Source: Rhizobium sp. SL42 (GTDB taxonomy: Bacteria; Pseudomonadota; Alphaproteobacteria; Rhizobiales; Rhizobiaceae). Taken from it: 64,000 bases of DNA. How positions within the stretch are numbered: the stretch's first letter is position 1; each line of letters begins with the position of its first letter. Under the pieces are notes generated by a model. The model ran no database searches. It was not told where the DNA came from and was given only the letters and a program-made list of their open reading frames with translations. Made by a program: the position numbers and the translations under genes. This document shows positions 1-8,142 of this stretch, piece by piece. The DNA lies in the NCBI RefSeq assembly GCF_021729845.1, contig NZ_CP063397.1, forward strand, positions 3,362,001-3,426,000, written 5' to 3'.

Positions 1-482
1 TGAGACGGCGGCACTTCGCCGCCAAGTTCCCCCAGCCGCCGCAGAGTGGCGGCAGTGGTGCCCTGCGGCAGGGCCAGCGGATCAAAGAATCGAGCCTCGA
101 CGATCTCGCGATCGGCAAGGCGCGGCGCGGTCTGGCGAACGTTCACACGGTAAAGCACGACATGGTCGCGCCGGCTGATGCTGCGATTGAAGTAAACGTG
201 GAACAGGCTGGTTGGCCCGATGATTTCCAGATTGCCCTCTTCCCGCAATTCTTTCGCCAGGGCATCCATCACCGTTTCACCACGCTCCACGCCGCCACCT
301 GGCAAATGCCAGCCCGGCACATAGGAGTGGCGCACGAGAAATACCCGCCCCGCTTCGTCGTAGCAGGCCGCGCGCACGCCAAGTGTCATGCCCCGGCTGA
401 GGGCAAAATAGACATGCAGCAACCGCACGAGGAACTTCTTGGCCCGACCGGGAATTTCGGAGCTATCATCCGCTGGCGTCAT
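1..482 (-). CDS. NUDIX hydrolase, C-terminus cut by window edge
   Basis: NUDIX-fold pyrophosphohydrolase acting on a nucleoside-diphosphate-linked or related substrate; the substrate cannot be told. About 160 residues are visible and the frame is still open at base 1, so only a short tail is missing. The NUDIX box lies near residues 65-87 (GGGVERGETVMDALAKELRE, then EGNLE). It keeps the G-x5-E and EE metal-binding positions, but the usual REUXEEXGU reads KELREEGNL, with K for R and N for the late G. The ATG at 482 is 41 bases from the ATG of the divergent phosphoesterase, so the two share a very short promoter region. The family is clear; activity is inferred. Confidence 0.85.
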   Translation of the reverse strand, partial: MTPADDSSEIPGRAKKFLVRLLHVYFALSRGMTLGVRAACYDEAGRVFLVRHSYVPGWHLPGGGVERGETVMDALAKELREEGNLEIIGPTSLFHVYFNRSISRRDHVVLYRVNVRQTAPRLADREIVEARFFDPLALPQGTTAATLRRLGELGGEVPPS

Positions 483-523
483 TTTCCTTGCCCCTCAATG
501 CCCGCGCCTTTAAGAGAGACGCC

Positions 524-1435
524 ATGTTCAAGCTCGCGCATATTTCCGACGTCCATCTTGGCCCCTTGCCGAACCTGACGATCCGGGAACTCGCATCCAA
601 GCGGATTACGGGCTATGTGAACTGGCACCGCAACCGGCGCAAGCACCTTTTCCCCAATGCCTTGGAGATGGTTCTCGAAAGCCTGCGCCAGCATCAGCCC
701 GATCACCTGGCAATCACCGGCGATCTGGTCAATCTCGCCTCCCGGCTCGAGATCCGCCTCGTCGCGGAATGGCTTCAGCAGGCCGGCGCGCCCCTCGACA
801 CATCTGTCGTCCCCGGCAACCACGATGCCTATGTGCCCGGCGCGCATGACCGCTCCGTCCAGGCCTGGTACGATTATATTCGCGGCGACGACGATCCGCT
901 GATCTGGCAGCACGATCACAAGATCTTTCCCTACATCCGCCGTCGCGGCCCGGTGGCGCTGATCGGGTGCTCCACCTCGATTGCCACCCCACCGTTTTCC
1001 GCCCAGGGTTATTTCAGCGGCCGCCAGGCGCGGGAAACAGCGCAGTTGCTGAAAGCTGCCGGCGAAGAGGGTCTGTTTCGCGTGGTGATGATCCATCACC
1101 CGCCGATCCGCGGCGCGGCCTCGCAGCACAAGCGGCTGATCGGCATCCGTCGCTTTGCCGCCGCCATCCGCACCGGCGGCGCCGAACTGGTGCTACACGG
1201 CCATACCCATCTCAACACCCTGTATTGGCTTGATAATCACGGCCGCAAGGTTCCCGTCGTCGGCATCGCGTCGGCGAGCCAGGGCCCGGGCGGCAAGAAG
1301 CCAGCCGCGGGCTACAATCTCTTTTCCGTCGAGGGAACGGCCGGAAACTGGCAGGTCGAGTGGGAACGCTACCGGATCGACAGCGACAATGCACCGCTTG
1401 CGCTCGATCACCGAGAGATGCTGATCGGCGGCTGA
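524..1435 (+). CDS. Calcineurin-like metallophosphoesterase
   Basis: Two-metal phosphoesterase of the calcineurin/GpdQ-CpdA type, 303 aa, no signal peptide, cytoplasmic. All signature blocks are present in order: SDVHLG (residues 8-13), GDLVN, GNHD, then HHPP and HGHTH near the C-terminus, giving the full set of metal ligands. Likely substrates are phosphodiesters such as cyclic nucleotides or glycerophosphodiesters, but this cannot be settled from sequence. The ATG at 524 follows AAGAGAGACGCC and begins MFKLAHISDVH, which is how the family normally starts. An in-frame TTG at 488 would add 12 poorly conserved residues and run into the region of the divergent NUDIX gene. Confidence 0.9.
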   Translation: MFKLAHISDVHLGPLPNLTIRELASKRITGYVNWHRNRRKHLFPNALEMVLESLRQHQPDHLAITGDLVNLASRLEIRLVAEWLQQAGAPLDTSVVPGNHDAYVPGAHDRSVQAWYDYIRGDDDPLIWQHDHKIFPYIRRRGPVALIGCSTSIATPPFSAQGYFSGRQARETAQLLKAAGEEGLFRVVMIHHPPIRGAASQHKRLIGIRRFAAAIRTGGAELVLHGHTHLNTLYWLDNHGRKVPVVGIASASQGPGGKKPAAGYNLFSVEGTAGNWQVEWERYRIDSDNAPLALDHREMLIGG

Positions 1436-1458
1436 CCGCCGCTTGTGATGCAAGGTCA

Positions 1459-1479
1459 TGCTCGGGACAGGCCCGAGCA
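1459..1479. repeat. Short palindrome between convergent genes
   Basis: TGCTCGGG and CCCGAGCA form an 8-bp stem with a 5-base loop in the gap between the phosphoesterase and leuA, which end facing each other. There is no T-run, so termination is uncertain. Rhizobial genomes carry many such GCTCGGG/CCCGAGC intergenic palindromes. Confidence 0.5.
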
Positions 1480-1533
1480 CGATGACTGAATGCGATCACG
1501 GGACCACTTCCATGGCCCCGCAATGACACGGGC

Positions 1534-3264
1534 CTATTTCTGTTCCGCCAGCACGCGGTTGGCGGCCGATACGATCGCCTCCAGTGAAGCGGTGACGATG
1601 TTGGTGTTGATCCCCACGCCAAACAGCTTGCCGCCGGCATGCGCCATCTCGACATAGGCAATGGCCGCCGCATTTGACCCGTGCTGCAACGAATGCTCTG
1701 AATAGTCTTCAACCGAGAGATCGATGCCCAGATAGGTCGACAACGCATTGACGAAACCATCGATCGGCCCGGTGCCCTTGCCCTCGATGCGCCTGGTTTC
1801 GCCGCCATCGGTGATCTCGGCGGCCACGACACGGATACCCTTCTGATCGGAACCCGCCGGATAGGTATGGTGGTCGACGAACTTGATCCGAGCCTTGGGC
1901 TGATCGACATAGCGTTCGATGAAGCGTGCATGTATCCGCTTCGATGGCAGTTCGATGCCCTCTTCATCCGTGATGCGCTGGATGTCCTCGCGGAACTCGA
2001 CCTGCAGGTTGCGCGGCAGGTTGATACCGTAGTCTTCCTGCAGGATATAGGCGATGCCGCCCTTGCCCGATTGCGAGTTGATGCGGATGATCGCCTCGTA
2101 GGAACGGCCTACATCCTGCGGATCGATAGGCAGATACGGCACTTCCCAGACCGGGTGATTGGCGACCTTGATCGCCTTCATGCCCTTGTTGATCGCGTCC
2201 TGGTGCGATCCTGAAAATGCGGTATAGACCAGTTCGCCGACGTAAGGATGGCGCTCGGGAATGGTCATCTCGTTGGAATATTCGTAGACCGCCTTGATCC
2301 GCTCGATATCCGAGCAGTCGAGTTTCGGGTCGACGCCCTGGGTAAACATGTTCAGCGCCAGCGTCACGACATCCACATTGCCCGTACGCTCGCCATTGCC
2401 GAACAACGTGCCTTCGACGCGGTCGGCGCCGGCCATCAGCCCCAGTTCGGTGGCAGCAATACCCGTGCCACGGTCGTTGTGGGGATGCAGGGAGATGATG
2501 CAGTTCTCGCGATTGTCGATATTGCGGCACATCCATTCGATCTGGTCCGCATAGATGTTGGGCGTCGCCATCTCGACAGTCGAAGGCAGGTTGAGGATCA
2601 GCTTGTTGTCCGGCGTCGGCTTGATGATCTCGACCACGGCATTGCAGATCTCCAGCGCCACTTCCAGCTCGGTGCCGGTAAAGCTTTCCGGGGAATATTC
2701 GAAGCGGAAACCGCCATTGTCCTTGCTTGCGGCTTTCGCCGCCATGTCGGTGATCATCTTGGCCGCATCCACGGCAATCTGCTTGATCCCCTGAACATCC
2801 TTGCCGAACACCACGCGGCGCTGCAATTCGGATGTCGAATTGTAGAAGTGGATGATCGGCCTCTTGGCACCGTCCAGTGCTTCGAACGTGCGGGTGATCA
2901 GTTCCGGCCGGCACTGGACCAGCACCTGCAAGGAAACATCATCGGCCACATTGCCTTCCTCGACACACCACCGGGCAAAATCGAAGTCGGTTTGAGACGC
3001 GGACGGAAAACCGATCTCGATCTCCTTGAAGCCCATGTCGAGCAGCAACTGGAACATCCGCGCCTTGCGGTCATGGCCCATCGGATTGACCAGCGACTGA
3101 TTGCCGTCGCGCAGGTCGACCGAGCACCAGATCGGAGCCTTGTCGATAACCTTGGACGGCCATGTGCGGTCAGGAATCTGGATCGGCGGATAGGCGCGGT
3201 ACTTCTCGCTCGCGTCCGGCATGCCATTTTTCACGGTCTGGGATTTCATGATCATCGTCTTCAT
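1534..3264 (-). CDS. leuA: 2-isopropylmalate synthase
   Basis: Condenses acetyl-CoA with 2-oxoisovalerate, the first committed step of leucine synthesis. About 576 aa, the long LeuA form with a C-terminal allosteric domain. The N-terminal TIM barrel shows VDLRDGNQ (metal and catalytic residues of the HMGL-like fold) and later HPHNDRG, whose histidines bind the metal. The C-terminal part carries the regulatory domain. I chose the ATG at 3264, preceded by GAGCAGAG; ATGs at 3255 and 3249 are alternatives. The gene is monocistronic with a long leader containing a leucine-rich peptide ORF (3409-3534), so attenuation by charged tRNA-Leu is likely. Confidence 0.95.
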   Translation of the reverse strand: MKTMIMKSQTVKNGMPDASEKYRAYPPIQIPDRTWPSKVIDKAPIWCSVDLRDGNQSLVNPMGHDRKARMFQLLLDMGFKEIEIGFPSASQTDFDFARWCVEEGNVADDVSLQVLVQCRPELITRTFEALDGAKRPIIHFYNSTSELQRRVVFGKDVQGIKQIAVDAAKMITDMAAKAASKDNGGFRFEYSPESFTGTELEVALEICNAVVEIIKPTPDNKLILNLPSTVEMATPNIYADQIEWMCRNIDNRENCIISLHPHNDRGTGIAATELGLMAGADRVEGTLFGNGERTGNVDVVTLALNMFTQGVDPKLDCSDIERIKAVYEYSNEMTIPERHPYVGELVYTAFSGSHQDAINKGMKAIKVANHPVWEVPYLPIDPQDVGRSYEAIIRINSQSGKGGIAYILQEDYGINLPRNLQVEFREDIQRITDEEGIELPSKRIHARFIERYVDQPKARIKFVDHHTYPAGSDQKGIRVVAAEITDGGETRRIEGKGTGPIDGFVNALSTYLGIDLSVEDYSEHSLQHGSNAAAIAYVEMAHAGGKLFGVGINTNIVTASLEAIVSAANRVLAEQK

Positions 3265-3360
3265 CTCTGCTCTTCGCACTCCCCCGGCTCATAGCGCAAC
3301 TGCAGGCGCTTGGCGACGGGTGAGCGGCCCTGCTAGGGCAAATCTCGCTACAAGTTTGGA

Positions 3361-3412
3361 TTTTCGAGGAGCAATCGCCAAACGGCTAACCCGGCCGCCG
3401 GGCGCTCCTCAA
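3361..3412 (-). promoter_or_regulatory. Candidate leuA attenuator hairpins
   Basis: Straight after the leuL stop codon the transcript can fold an outer stem GAGGAGCGCC with GGCGATTGCTCCTC, or an inner CCCGG-CGG-CCGGG hairpin. A second small hairpin GCCCT-AGC-AGGGC follows at about 3328-3340. These are mutually dependent structures of the kind found in attenuators, but a run of U after a stem is missing. Regulatory role is inferred from position. Confidence 0.45.
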
Positions 3413-3534
3413 TGGACCCGGCAACCGCGGATAAGGCCGAGAAGAAGAAGCGAGTTTGGCACCGACGCAGCAAAGCCGACCGCGCTGTGCGTGGCCTTCA
3501 TATGCTGGGACATGATTGTCAAAGAGATGCTCAT
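3409..3534 (-). CDS. leuL: Leucine-rich leader peptide (leuL) upstream of leuA
   Basis: Short ORF of 41 codons ending 144 bases before leuA on the same strand. Near its end it encodes S-L-L-L-L-G-L-I, with codons CTT CTT CTT CTC GGC CTT ATC; such a leucine run is what a ribosome-mediated attenuator needs. No Shine-Dalgarno precedes the ATG at 3534, but TTGCGC and TATCAC, 17 bases apart, end 7 bases before it, so the mRNA probably starts at or near the ATG (leaderless). In-frame ATGs at 3513 and 3501 are alternative starts. Downstream, GAGGAGCGCC can pair with GGCGATTGCTCCTC around an inner CCCGG/CCGGG hairpin. I see no clear U-tract, so how elongation is stopped is open. Confidence 0.75.
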   Translation of the reverse strand: MSISLTIMSQHMKATHSAVGFAASVPNSLLLLGLIRGCRVH

Positions 3535-3541
3535 GGCCAGA

Positions 3542-3570
3542 GTGATAGCGTGCAGGAATGAATCGCGCAA
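3542..3570 (-). promoter_or_regulatory. Predicted leuL-leuA promoter
   Basis: On the minus strand TTGCGC (3570-3565) and TATCAC (3547-3542) are separated by exactly 17 bases; the predicted transcription start falls about at the ATG of leuL (3534). The same arrangement, TTGCGC-N17-TATCAA, precedes trpL in this window. Confidence 0.6.
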
Positions 3571-3700
3571 GAGCGTTATTCGCCGGCAAAAGCCGGGGGC
3601 ATGGAGGAAATCGATCCGATTATTGCCGTTGAGGTCGTGCTTCCGCGGTTGGCAGTCGAAGTCTGCGCACCGACATGACTTTAAGATATGCGTCCTTCCC

Positions 3701-4885
3701 CTATGAGATTTTTGGCCTGGCCAGCTTCGCCAACCCCAGCATCAGCACACCGGCTATAAGCCCCCAGAATGCCCCGGATATCCCGAGGATGGAGATACCG
3801 GACGCGGTAATCAAAAACGTCAGCGCTGCTGCCTCTCGCGTTTCCACATCCTTGAATGCGGCAACCGCAGAGCCTGAAAAAGCGCCGATAAGTGCAAGCC
3901 CCGCCACCGACTGAATGAGAACCGGTGGCGCGAGCGCCACGAACGAGGTCACGGCACCGGCCGCCAATCCCAACAGAATGTAGCCGATACCGCCGATGAT
4001 TGCCGCCCAATAGCGTCGCGCCGGATCTGGATGTGCATCCTCACCGGCAGCCATCGCCGCCGTGATCGCCGCAAGGTTGACCGCATGACCGCCGAAGGGG
4101 GCCGACAGGAACGAGAAGAGACCCGTCACGGCGAACATCGGGCCGGGCTTCGGCTCATAGTGATTGACCTTGAGGATGGCAATTCCCGGGATGTTCTGCG
4201 AGGCCATGGTCACGATGAACAGCGGCAGCGCGATCGAAACGAGTGCCGACAGGGTGAAGACCGGCATGACGAACTCGATCGGCGGCGCGAGGGATTGCGT
4301 CCAACTGGCCATCGCTCCTTCCGGCAATTCGACACCGAACACGATGACCGCAACGAAGGTCAGCAATGCGGCCGGTACCGCATACAGGCGCTTGAACGCA
4401 GCAACCACTGCCCAGACGATCAGGATCGGTAGGCCGAGCCGGGCATCGAAGGCAACAGCCTTGAACGGCGCAAAGCACAGGTTGATGATGACCCCGGCCA
4501 GCATGGCATTGGCGAGGGGCGCCGGTATCGCGGCAACCGCCCTGCCGAAGGGGCGGAATAGGCCGGCCAGCACGATGAGGGCGGCGCAGACGAAAAACGC
4601 GCCGACCGCAGCCGGAAATCCACCGAGCGGAATGCCCGCCGTCGCCATCAGTGCCGCCCCCGGCGTCGACCAGGCAACAGAAACCGGCAACCTGGTCCAG
4701 ACACTGAGGACGATGCCGCAAAGCCCCATGGAGATCGACAGGGCCATAAGGCCGGACGCCGCCTCATAGTCCGTCGCGCCAACGCCTTTCAACCCCTGAA
4801 GAACCACGGCGAAGGAACTGGCAAAGCCGACAAAGGCGATCAGCACGCCCATGAAGGCGCTCTGGGGGGAAAAGTCTTTCAGCAT
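3701..4885 (-). CDS. benE: BenE-family benzoate/H+ symporter-like membrane protein
   Basis: Integral membrane protein of 394 aa with about a dozen hydrophobic segments covering nearly the whole chain, matching the BenE/YdcO transporter family in length. Recognisable family segments include the N-terminal SAFMGVLIAFVGFASS and the GGHAVNLAAITAA loop near residue 260. Family members import benzoate or related aromatic acids, but no benzoate-degradation genes adjoin it, so the substrate is open. The ATG at 4885 (MLKDFSPQSAF) has AAGG upstream; a TTG at 4915 is less likely. Same strand as leuA, but 187 bases of leuL promoter region separate it from the leader. Confidence 0.85.
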   Translation of the reverse strand: MLKDFSPQSAFMGVLIAFVGFASSFAVVLQGLKGVGATDYEAASGLMALSISMGLCGIVLSVWTRLPVSVAWSTPGAALMATAGIPLGGFPAAVGAFFVCAALIVLAGLFRPFGRAVAAIPAPLANAMLAGVIINLCFAPFKAVAFDARLGLPILIVWAVVAAFKRLYAVPAALLTFVAVIVFGVELPEGAMASWTQSLAPPIEFVMPVFTLSALVSIALPLFIVTMASQNIPGIAILKVNHYEPKPGPMFAVTGLFSFLSAPFGGHAVNLAAITAAMAAGEDAHPDPARRYWAAIIGGIGYILLGLAAGAVTSFVALAPPVLIQSVAGLALIGAFSGSAVAAFKDVETREAAALTFLITASGISILGISGAFWGLIAGVLMLGLAKLARPKIS

Positions 4886-5035
4886 GGCCCAAGCCTTGTT
4901 TGGACGGGAGAACAATGCCTATCGAACATCAAAATGACCGCGCCTTGGCAAGGCACGAATGGCGAAAACGGGTACGTTTAAGTCATTCGGCCGTATGCAA
5001 TGGCGACGCCCGGCCCCGCATCGACATCTCGGCAC

Positions 5036-5071
5036 AAAAAAATGCCCCCGCCGGTCTCCGGCAGGGGCTCT
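5036..5071 (-). terminator. Rho-independent terminator of the clpP paralogue
   Basis: On the minus strand CCCCTGCCGG and CCGGCGGGGG form a strong stem with a 3-base loop, followed by CATTTTTTT. It lies 25 bases after the stop codon of the ClpP-like gene. Confidence 0.85.
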
Positions 5072-5096
5072 TCAATTCACAAGGCTTCGAAAACGC

Positions 5097-5681
5097 TCAG
5101 CCGATGTCGGCGTGGCTTTCGATGATCTTGCCGACCAGGCCGTACTGCACGGCATCCTCGGCCGCCAGCCAGTAGTCGCGGTCGATGTCCTTGGCGATCT
5201 TTTCTTCCGTCTGGCCGGTGGCCTTGGAATAGATCTTGATCAGGCGCTGGTTCATCTTGATGATTTCGCGTGCCTGGATCTCGATGTCGGAGGCCATACC
5301 GCGTGTGCCGCCCGACGGCTGATGCATCAGAAAGCGTGTGTTCGGCAGAGCAAGGCGACGTTCCTTCGGCACGGCCACGAAGATCAGCGAGCCGGCGGAC
5401 GCAGCCCAACCGGTGGCGATGATCCAGACCTTCGGCTTGATGAACTTGATCATGTCGTGGATCGCGTCACCCGCTTCGACATGGCCGCCAGGCGAGCAGA
5501 CGAAGACGCGGATGTCATCGTCGGAGGCTGCAGCCAGCGCGACAAGCTGGGTGCAGACCTTCTGCGCCAACTCCATGGTGATGCCGCCATAGATGAAGAT
5601 CGACCGCGACTTGAAAAGGTTCGCTTCCGTTTCCTTGCCGATCGGCAGTTCCTTGCTCTTGTCGTCTTCGTCTTCGTTCAT
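5097..5681 (-). CDS. ClpP-family serine protease, solitary paralogue
   Basis: Proteolytic subunit of the ClpP family, 194 aa. The catalytic serine lies in GWAASAGS, the histidine in MHQPSGG and the aspartate in DIDRDYWL, so the triad looks complete and the handle region ([13 protein letters not shown]) is conserved. It differs from housekeeping ClpP around the nucleophile (AASAGS rather than AASMGA), and there is no clpX or tig beside it, so it is an extra, stand-alone ClpP. The N-terminus is acidic ([13 protein letters not shown]). The start at 5681 has GGAGA eight bases upstream; a GTG at 5696 is less likely. Confidence 0.88.
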   Translation of the reverse strand: MNEDEDDKSKELPIGKETEANLFKSRSIFIYGGITMELAQKVCTQLVALAAASDDDIRVFVCSPGGHVEAGDAIHDMIKFIKPKVWIIATGWAASAGSLIFVAVPKERRLALPNTRFLMHQPSGGTRGMASDIEIQAREIIKMNQRLIKIYSKATGQTEEKIAKDIDRDYWLAAEDAVQYGLVGKIIESHADIG

Positions 5682-5891
5682 CCGGCAATTCTCCACTTGC
5701 GTTTAGCTCACCCGCACATAGTGCGTCTCATGTCGTAAGACAATGCGGGAAAAAGACAAGCATGGAAGCGGTGAACAGGAGGTTAGCCCAAGGGAGAAAC
5801 ACCGCCATCCTTAAAAACCCGAAGCGGCCCAGCGTTCAAGACACCGGCCATTAACGGTCCCCGCTTTATAAGCTGGCAGGAAGGAACGATT

Positions 5892-7235
5892 ATGGCCACA
5901 CGGATAAGACTGGCAGAGATCATCGAGGCGCTGAGCCATGCTCTGGATCTGACCGAAGGCCAGCCGCCCGGCCATTGCATCCGCTGCTGCTATATCGGCA
6001 CCGCAATTGGCGAGAGACTCGGTCTGACCGAGGACCTGCTGCGCGACCTCTATTATACACTGATGCTCAAGGATCTCGGTTGCTCATCCAATGCCGCCAG
6101 GATCTGCGAGCTCTATCTCGCCGACGACCTGAAGTTCAAGCATGACTTCAAGCTGGTCGACGGCTCTTTCCCGCAGATACTGCGCTTCGTCCTGTCCCAT
6201 ACCGGCATGCAGGCTGGCCTTGCCGAACGGTTCCGCGGCCTGCTCAACATCGTCAAGAACGGCGCGGAAATCTCCCAAAGCCTGATCCGCACCCGCTGCG
6301 AGCGCGGCGCCGAAATCGCCCGGCAGATGCGCTTTTCCGAAAACGTCGCGCAAGGCATTCTCGATCTCGACGAACATTTCAACGGCGGCGGCCAGCCCGC
6401 CGGCCTCAAGGGCGACGAGATCCACCTCTTTGCCCGCATTGCGTTGCTTGCCCAGGTCGCCGATGTCTTCTTCGTCAATGAAGGCGCCGAAGCCGCCATT
6501 GCCGAAGTCAACAAGCGCGCCGGCAGCTGGTTCGATCCACATCTGGTGGACGTCTTCAAGACCGTGGCAACACCGGTTTTTTGGGCCGAACTCGGCGCTG
6601 ACAACCTCGAACGCTTCGTTCTCGCCCGCGAACCCGGACGGCAGGCGATCATGGCCGACGAGGATTATCTCGACGACATCGCGGCCGGCTTTGCCCATGT
6701 CATCGACGCCAAAAGTCCCTACACGTCCGGCCATAGCGACCGCGTTGCCCTATTCACCGACATGATCGCCGAAGAGATGGGCATGGCAACGCCTGAACGC
6801 CGGCGGCTGAAACGCGCAGCCCTGCTGCATGACATCGGCAAGCTCGGCGTCTCCAACAGCGTGCTCGACAAGCCCGGCCGCCTGGAAGGCGAGGAATGGG
6901 AGCAGATGAAGCGCCATGCCGAGTTTTCGGAAACGATCCTGTCGCGCATAAGCGTCTTTGCCGACCTCGCCCTGATCGGCGGCGCCCATCACGAAAAACT
7001 CGACGGGTCGGGCTATCCGCGCGGCCTGCGAGGCGATCAGATCAGCTTCGAGACCCGCATCGTATCGACTGCCGATGTCTTCGATGCACTCACCGCCGAC
7101 CGCCCCTATCGCGCCGCCATCCCGGTCGCCACGGCACTGGCCATCCTCTGGGAAGGCGCCGGCAAGAGCCATGATCCGGCCTGTATCGAGGCGCTGGAAC
7201 GGGCATTGACCCGCGCTGAACTCAAGGCGGCTTGA
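5892..7235 (+). CDS. Tandem HD-GYP protein, second domain intact
   Basis: Predicted cyclic-di-GMP phosphodiesterase of 447 aa with two HD-GYP-like halves. The C-terminal half (about residues 265-440) keeps the signature: GHSDRVA, LLHDIGKLGV, and HHEKLDGSGYP. The N-terminal half (about 5-200) has the same plan but is decayed: the HD pair reads KD (LMLKDLGC) and the GYP segment reads EHFNGGGQPAGL, so it should not hydrolyse c-di-GMP and may be regulatory. No membrane segment. GGAAGG lies upstream of the ATG. Monocistronic. Confidence 0.88.
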   Translation: MATRIRLAEIIEALSHALDLTEGQPPGHCIRCCYIGTAIGERLGLTEDLLRDLYYTLMLKDLGCSSNAARICELYLADDLKFKHDFKLVDGSFPQILRFVLSHTGMQAGLAERFRGLLNIVKNGAEISQSLIRTRCERGAEIARQMRFSENVAQGILDLDEHFNGGGQPAGLKGDEIHLFARIALLAQVADVFFVNEGAEAAIAEVNKRAGSWFDPHLVDVFKTVATPVFWAELGADNLERFVLAREPGRQAIMADEDYLDDIAAGFAHVIDAKSPYTSGHSDRVALFTDMIAEEMGMATPERRRLKRAALLHDIGKLGVSNSVLDKPGRLEGEEWEQMKRHAEFSETILSRISVFADLALIGGAHHEKLDGSGYPRGLRGDQISFETRIVSTADVFDALTADRPYRAAIPVATALAILWEGAGKSHDPACIEALERALTRAELKAA

Positions 7236-7267
7236 GGGGGCAACTGACGCCGCTGGCCATAGTGCCA

Positions 7268-7513
7268 GCTCGCCCCCCTCTGCCCTGCCGGGCATCTCCC
7301 CCCACAGGTGGGGAGATCCGCAAGACGCGGCACCTCGCCCAGACGGAAAAGCCGCATTGAAAACAATGCTATGCTGTCTAATCAGAACCGCCAGCCGGGC
7401 TTTTGCCGAAATCGTTTCAGCGCTTTCAACGTCATCAGGTCAGGCGAGCGCGGCCCGCGATTCGATCTCCCCACCTGTGGGGGAGATGCCCGGCAGGGCA
7501 GAGAGGGGCGAGC
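7268..7513. repeat. Inverted pair of RIME-like palindromic elements
   Basis: Two nearly identical arms of about 50 bases in inverse orientation, 7268-7318 and 7464-7513, flank 145 bases of non-coding DNA. Each arm holds its own palindromes, ATCTCCCC with GGGGAGAT and GCCCTGCCGGGC. This matches the Rhizobium-specific intergenic mosaic elements (RIME), non-coding repeats found between genes in Rhizobiaceae. The arms differ at only a few positions. They fill most of the gap between the HD-GYP gene and the Lrp gene, which end facing each other, and could also stop transcription from both sides. Confidence 0.8.
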
Positions 7514-7558
7514 TTGCGCAAATGACACCCGATCCCCTCATATCAACTGCATCCAAAC

Positions 7559-7990
7559 CTACCGCGCAATGCGCGTCGACAGGATGATCGACGACAGCGT
7601 GCGCTCCACCCCTGATACCTCACCGATCCGGTCGATCAGCCGATCGAGTTCGGCGATCGACGGGGCGGCGACGATGGCGATCAGGTCATAGGGACCGTTG
7701 ACCGAATACAACGCGGTGACGTCGCGAATGGCATTCAGGTCCGCCGTCACCTGGGCCAGCGCCTTGGGCGCCATCGTGATCATCACATGCGCCCGGATCA
7801 GCCCGCTCGCATAGGCTTCCGACAGCCTCAGCGCATAGCCGGCGATCACGCCCTGCTCTTCGAGCCGCTCGAGCCGAGCCTGCACGGTGGTGCGCGACAG
7901 GCCCAATCGCCGCGCCAGTTCCGCCACCGGCATGCGGGCATTCTCCGCCAGCAATGACAAAAGCGCGCGATCCTTGTCGGTTACCTGCAT
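7559..7990 (-). CDS. Lrp/AsnC-family transcriptional regulator
   Basis: Amino-acid-responsive DNA-binding protein, 143 aa, the standard single Lrp length. N-terminal winged helix-turn-helix at about residues 4-50 (LAENARMPVAELARRLGLSR) and a C-terminal RAM ligand-binding and oligomerisation domain (residues 65-140, with VNGPYDLIAIV). It is divergent from the saccharopine/lysine dehydrogenase gene, with 152 bases between the start codons. That suggests it controls this neighbour in response to an amino acid, possibly lysine; this is inference from arrangement. Confidence 0.9.
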   Translation of the reverse strand: MQVTDKDRALLSLLAENARMPVAELARRLGLSRTTVQARLERLEEQGVIAGYALRLSEAYASGLIRAHVMITMAPKALAQVTADLNAIRDVTALYSVNGPYDLIAIVAAPSIAELDRLIDRIGEVSGVERTLSSIILSTRIAR

Positions 7991-8142
7991 TATGCCTGTC
8001 CATGTCGTCGTTTCGTAGCAAATGATACGTTGTTTTACACTTTACGTCACTTGGAATCGACAAGTGACCCGCTCAAACTGAATGCCACTAATTGCAATCG
8101 GCCGGCATTCTGACCGGCCCATATATCCATAAGGGCAGAACC

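Noticed and set aside
2248..3294. Plus-strand open frame of 348 codons
   Set aside because: Antisense to leuA.
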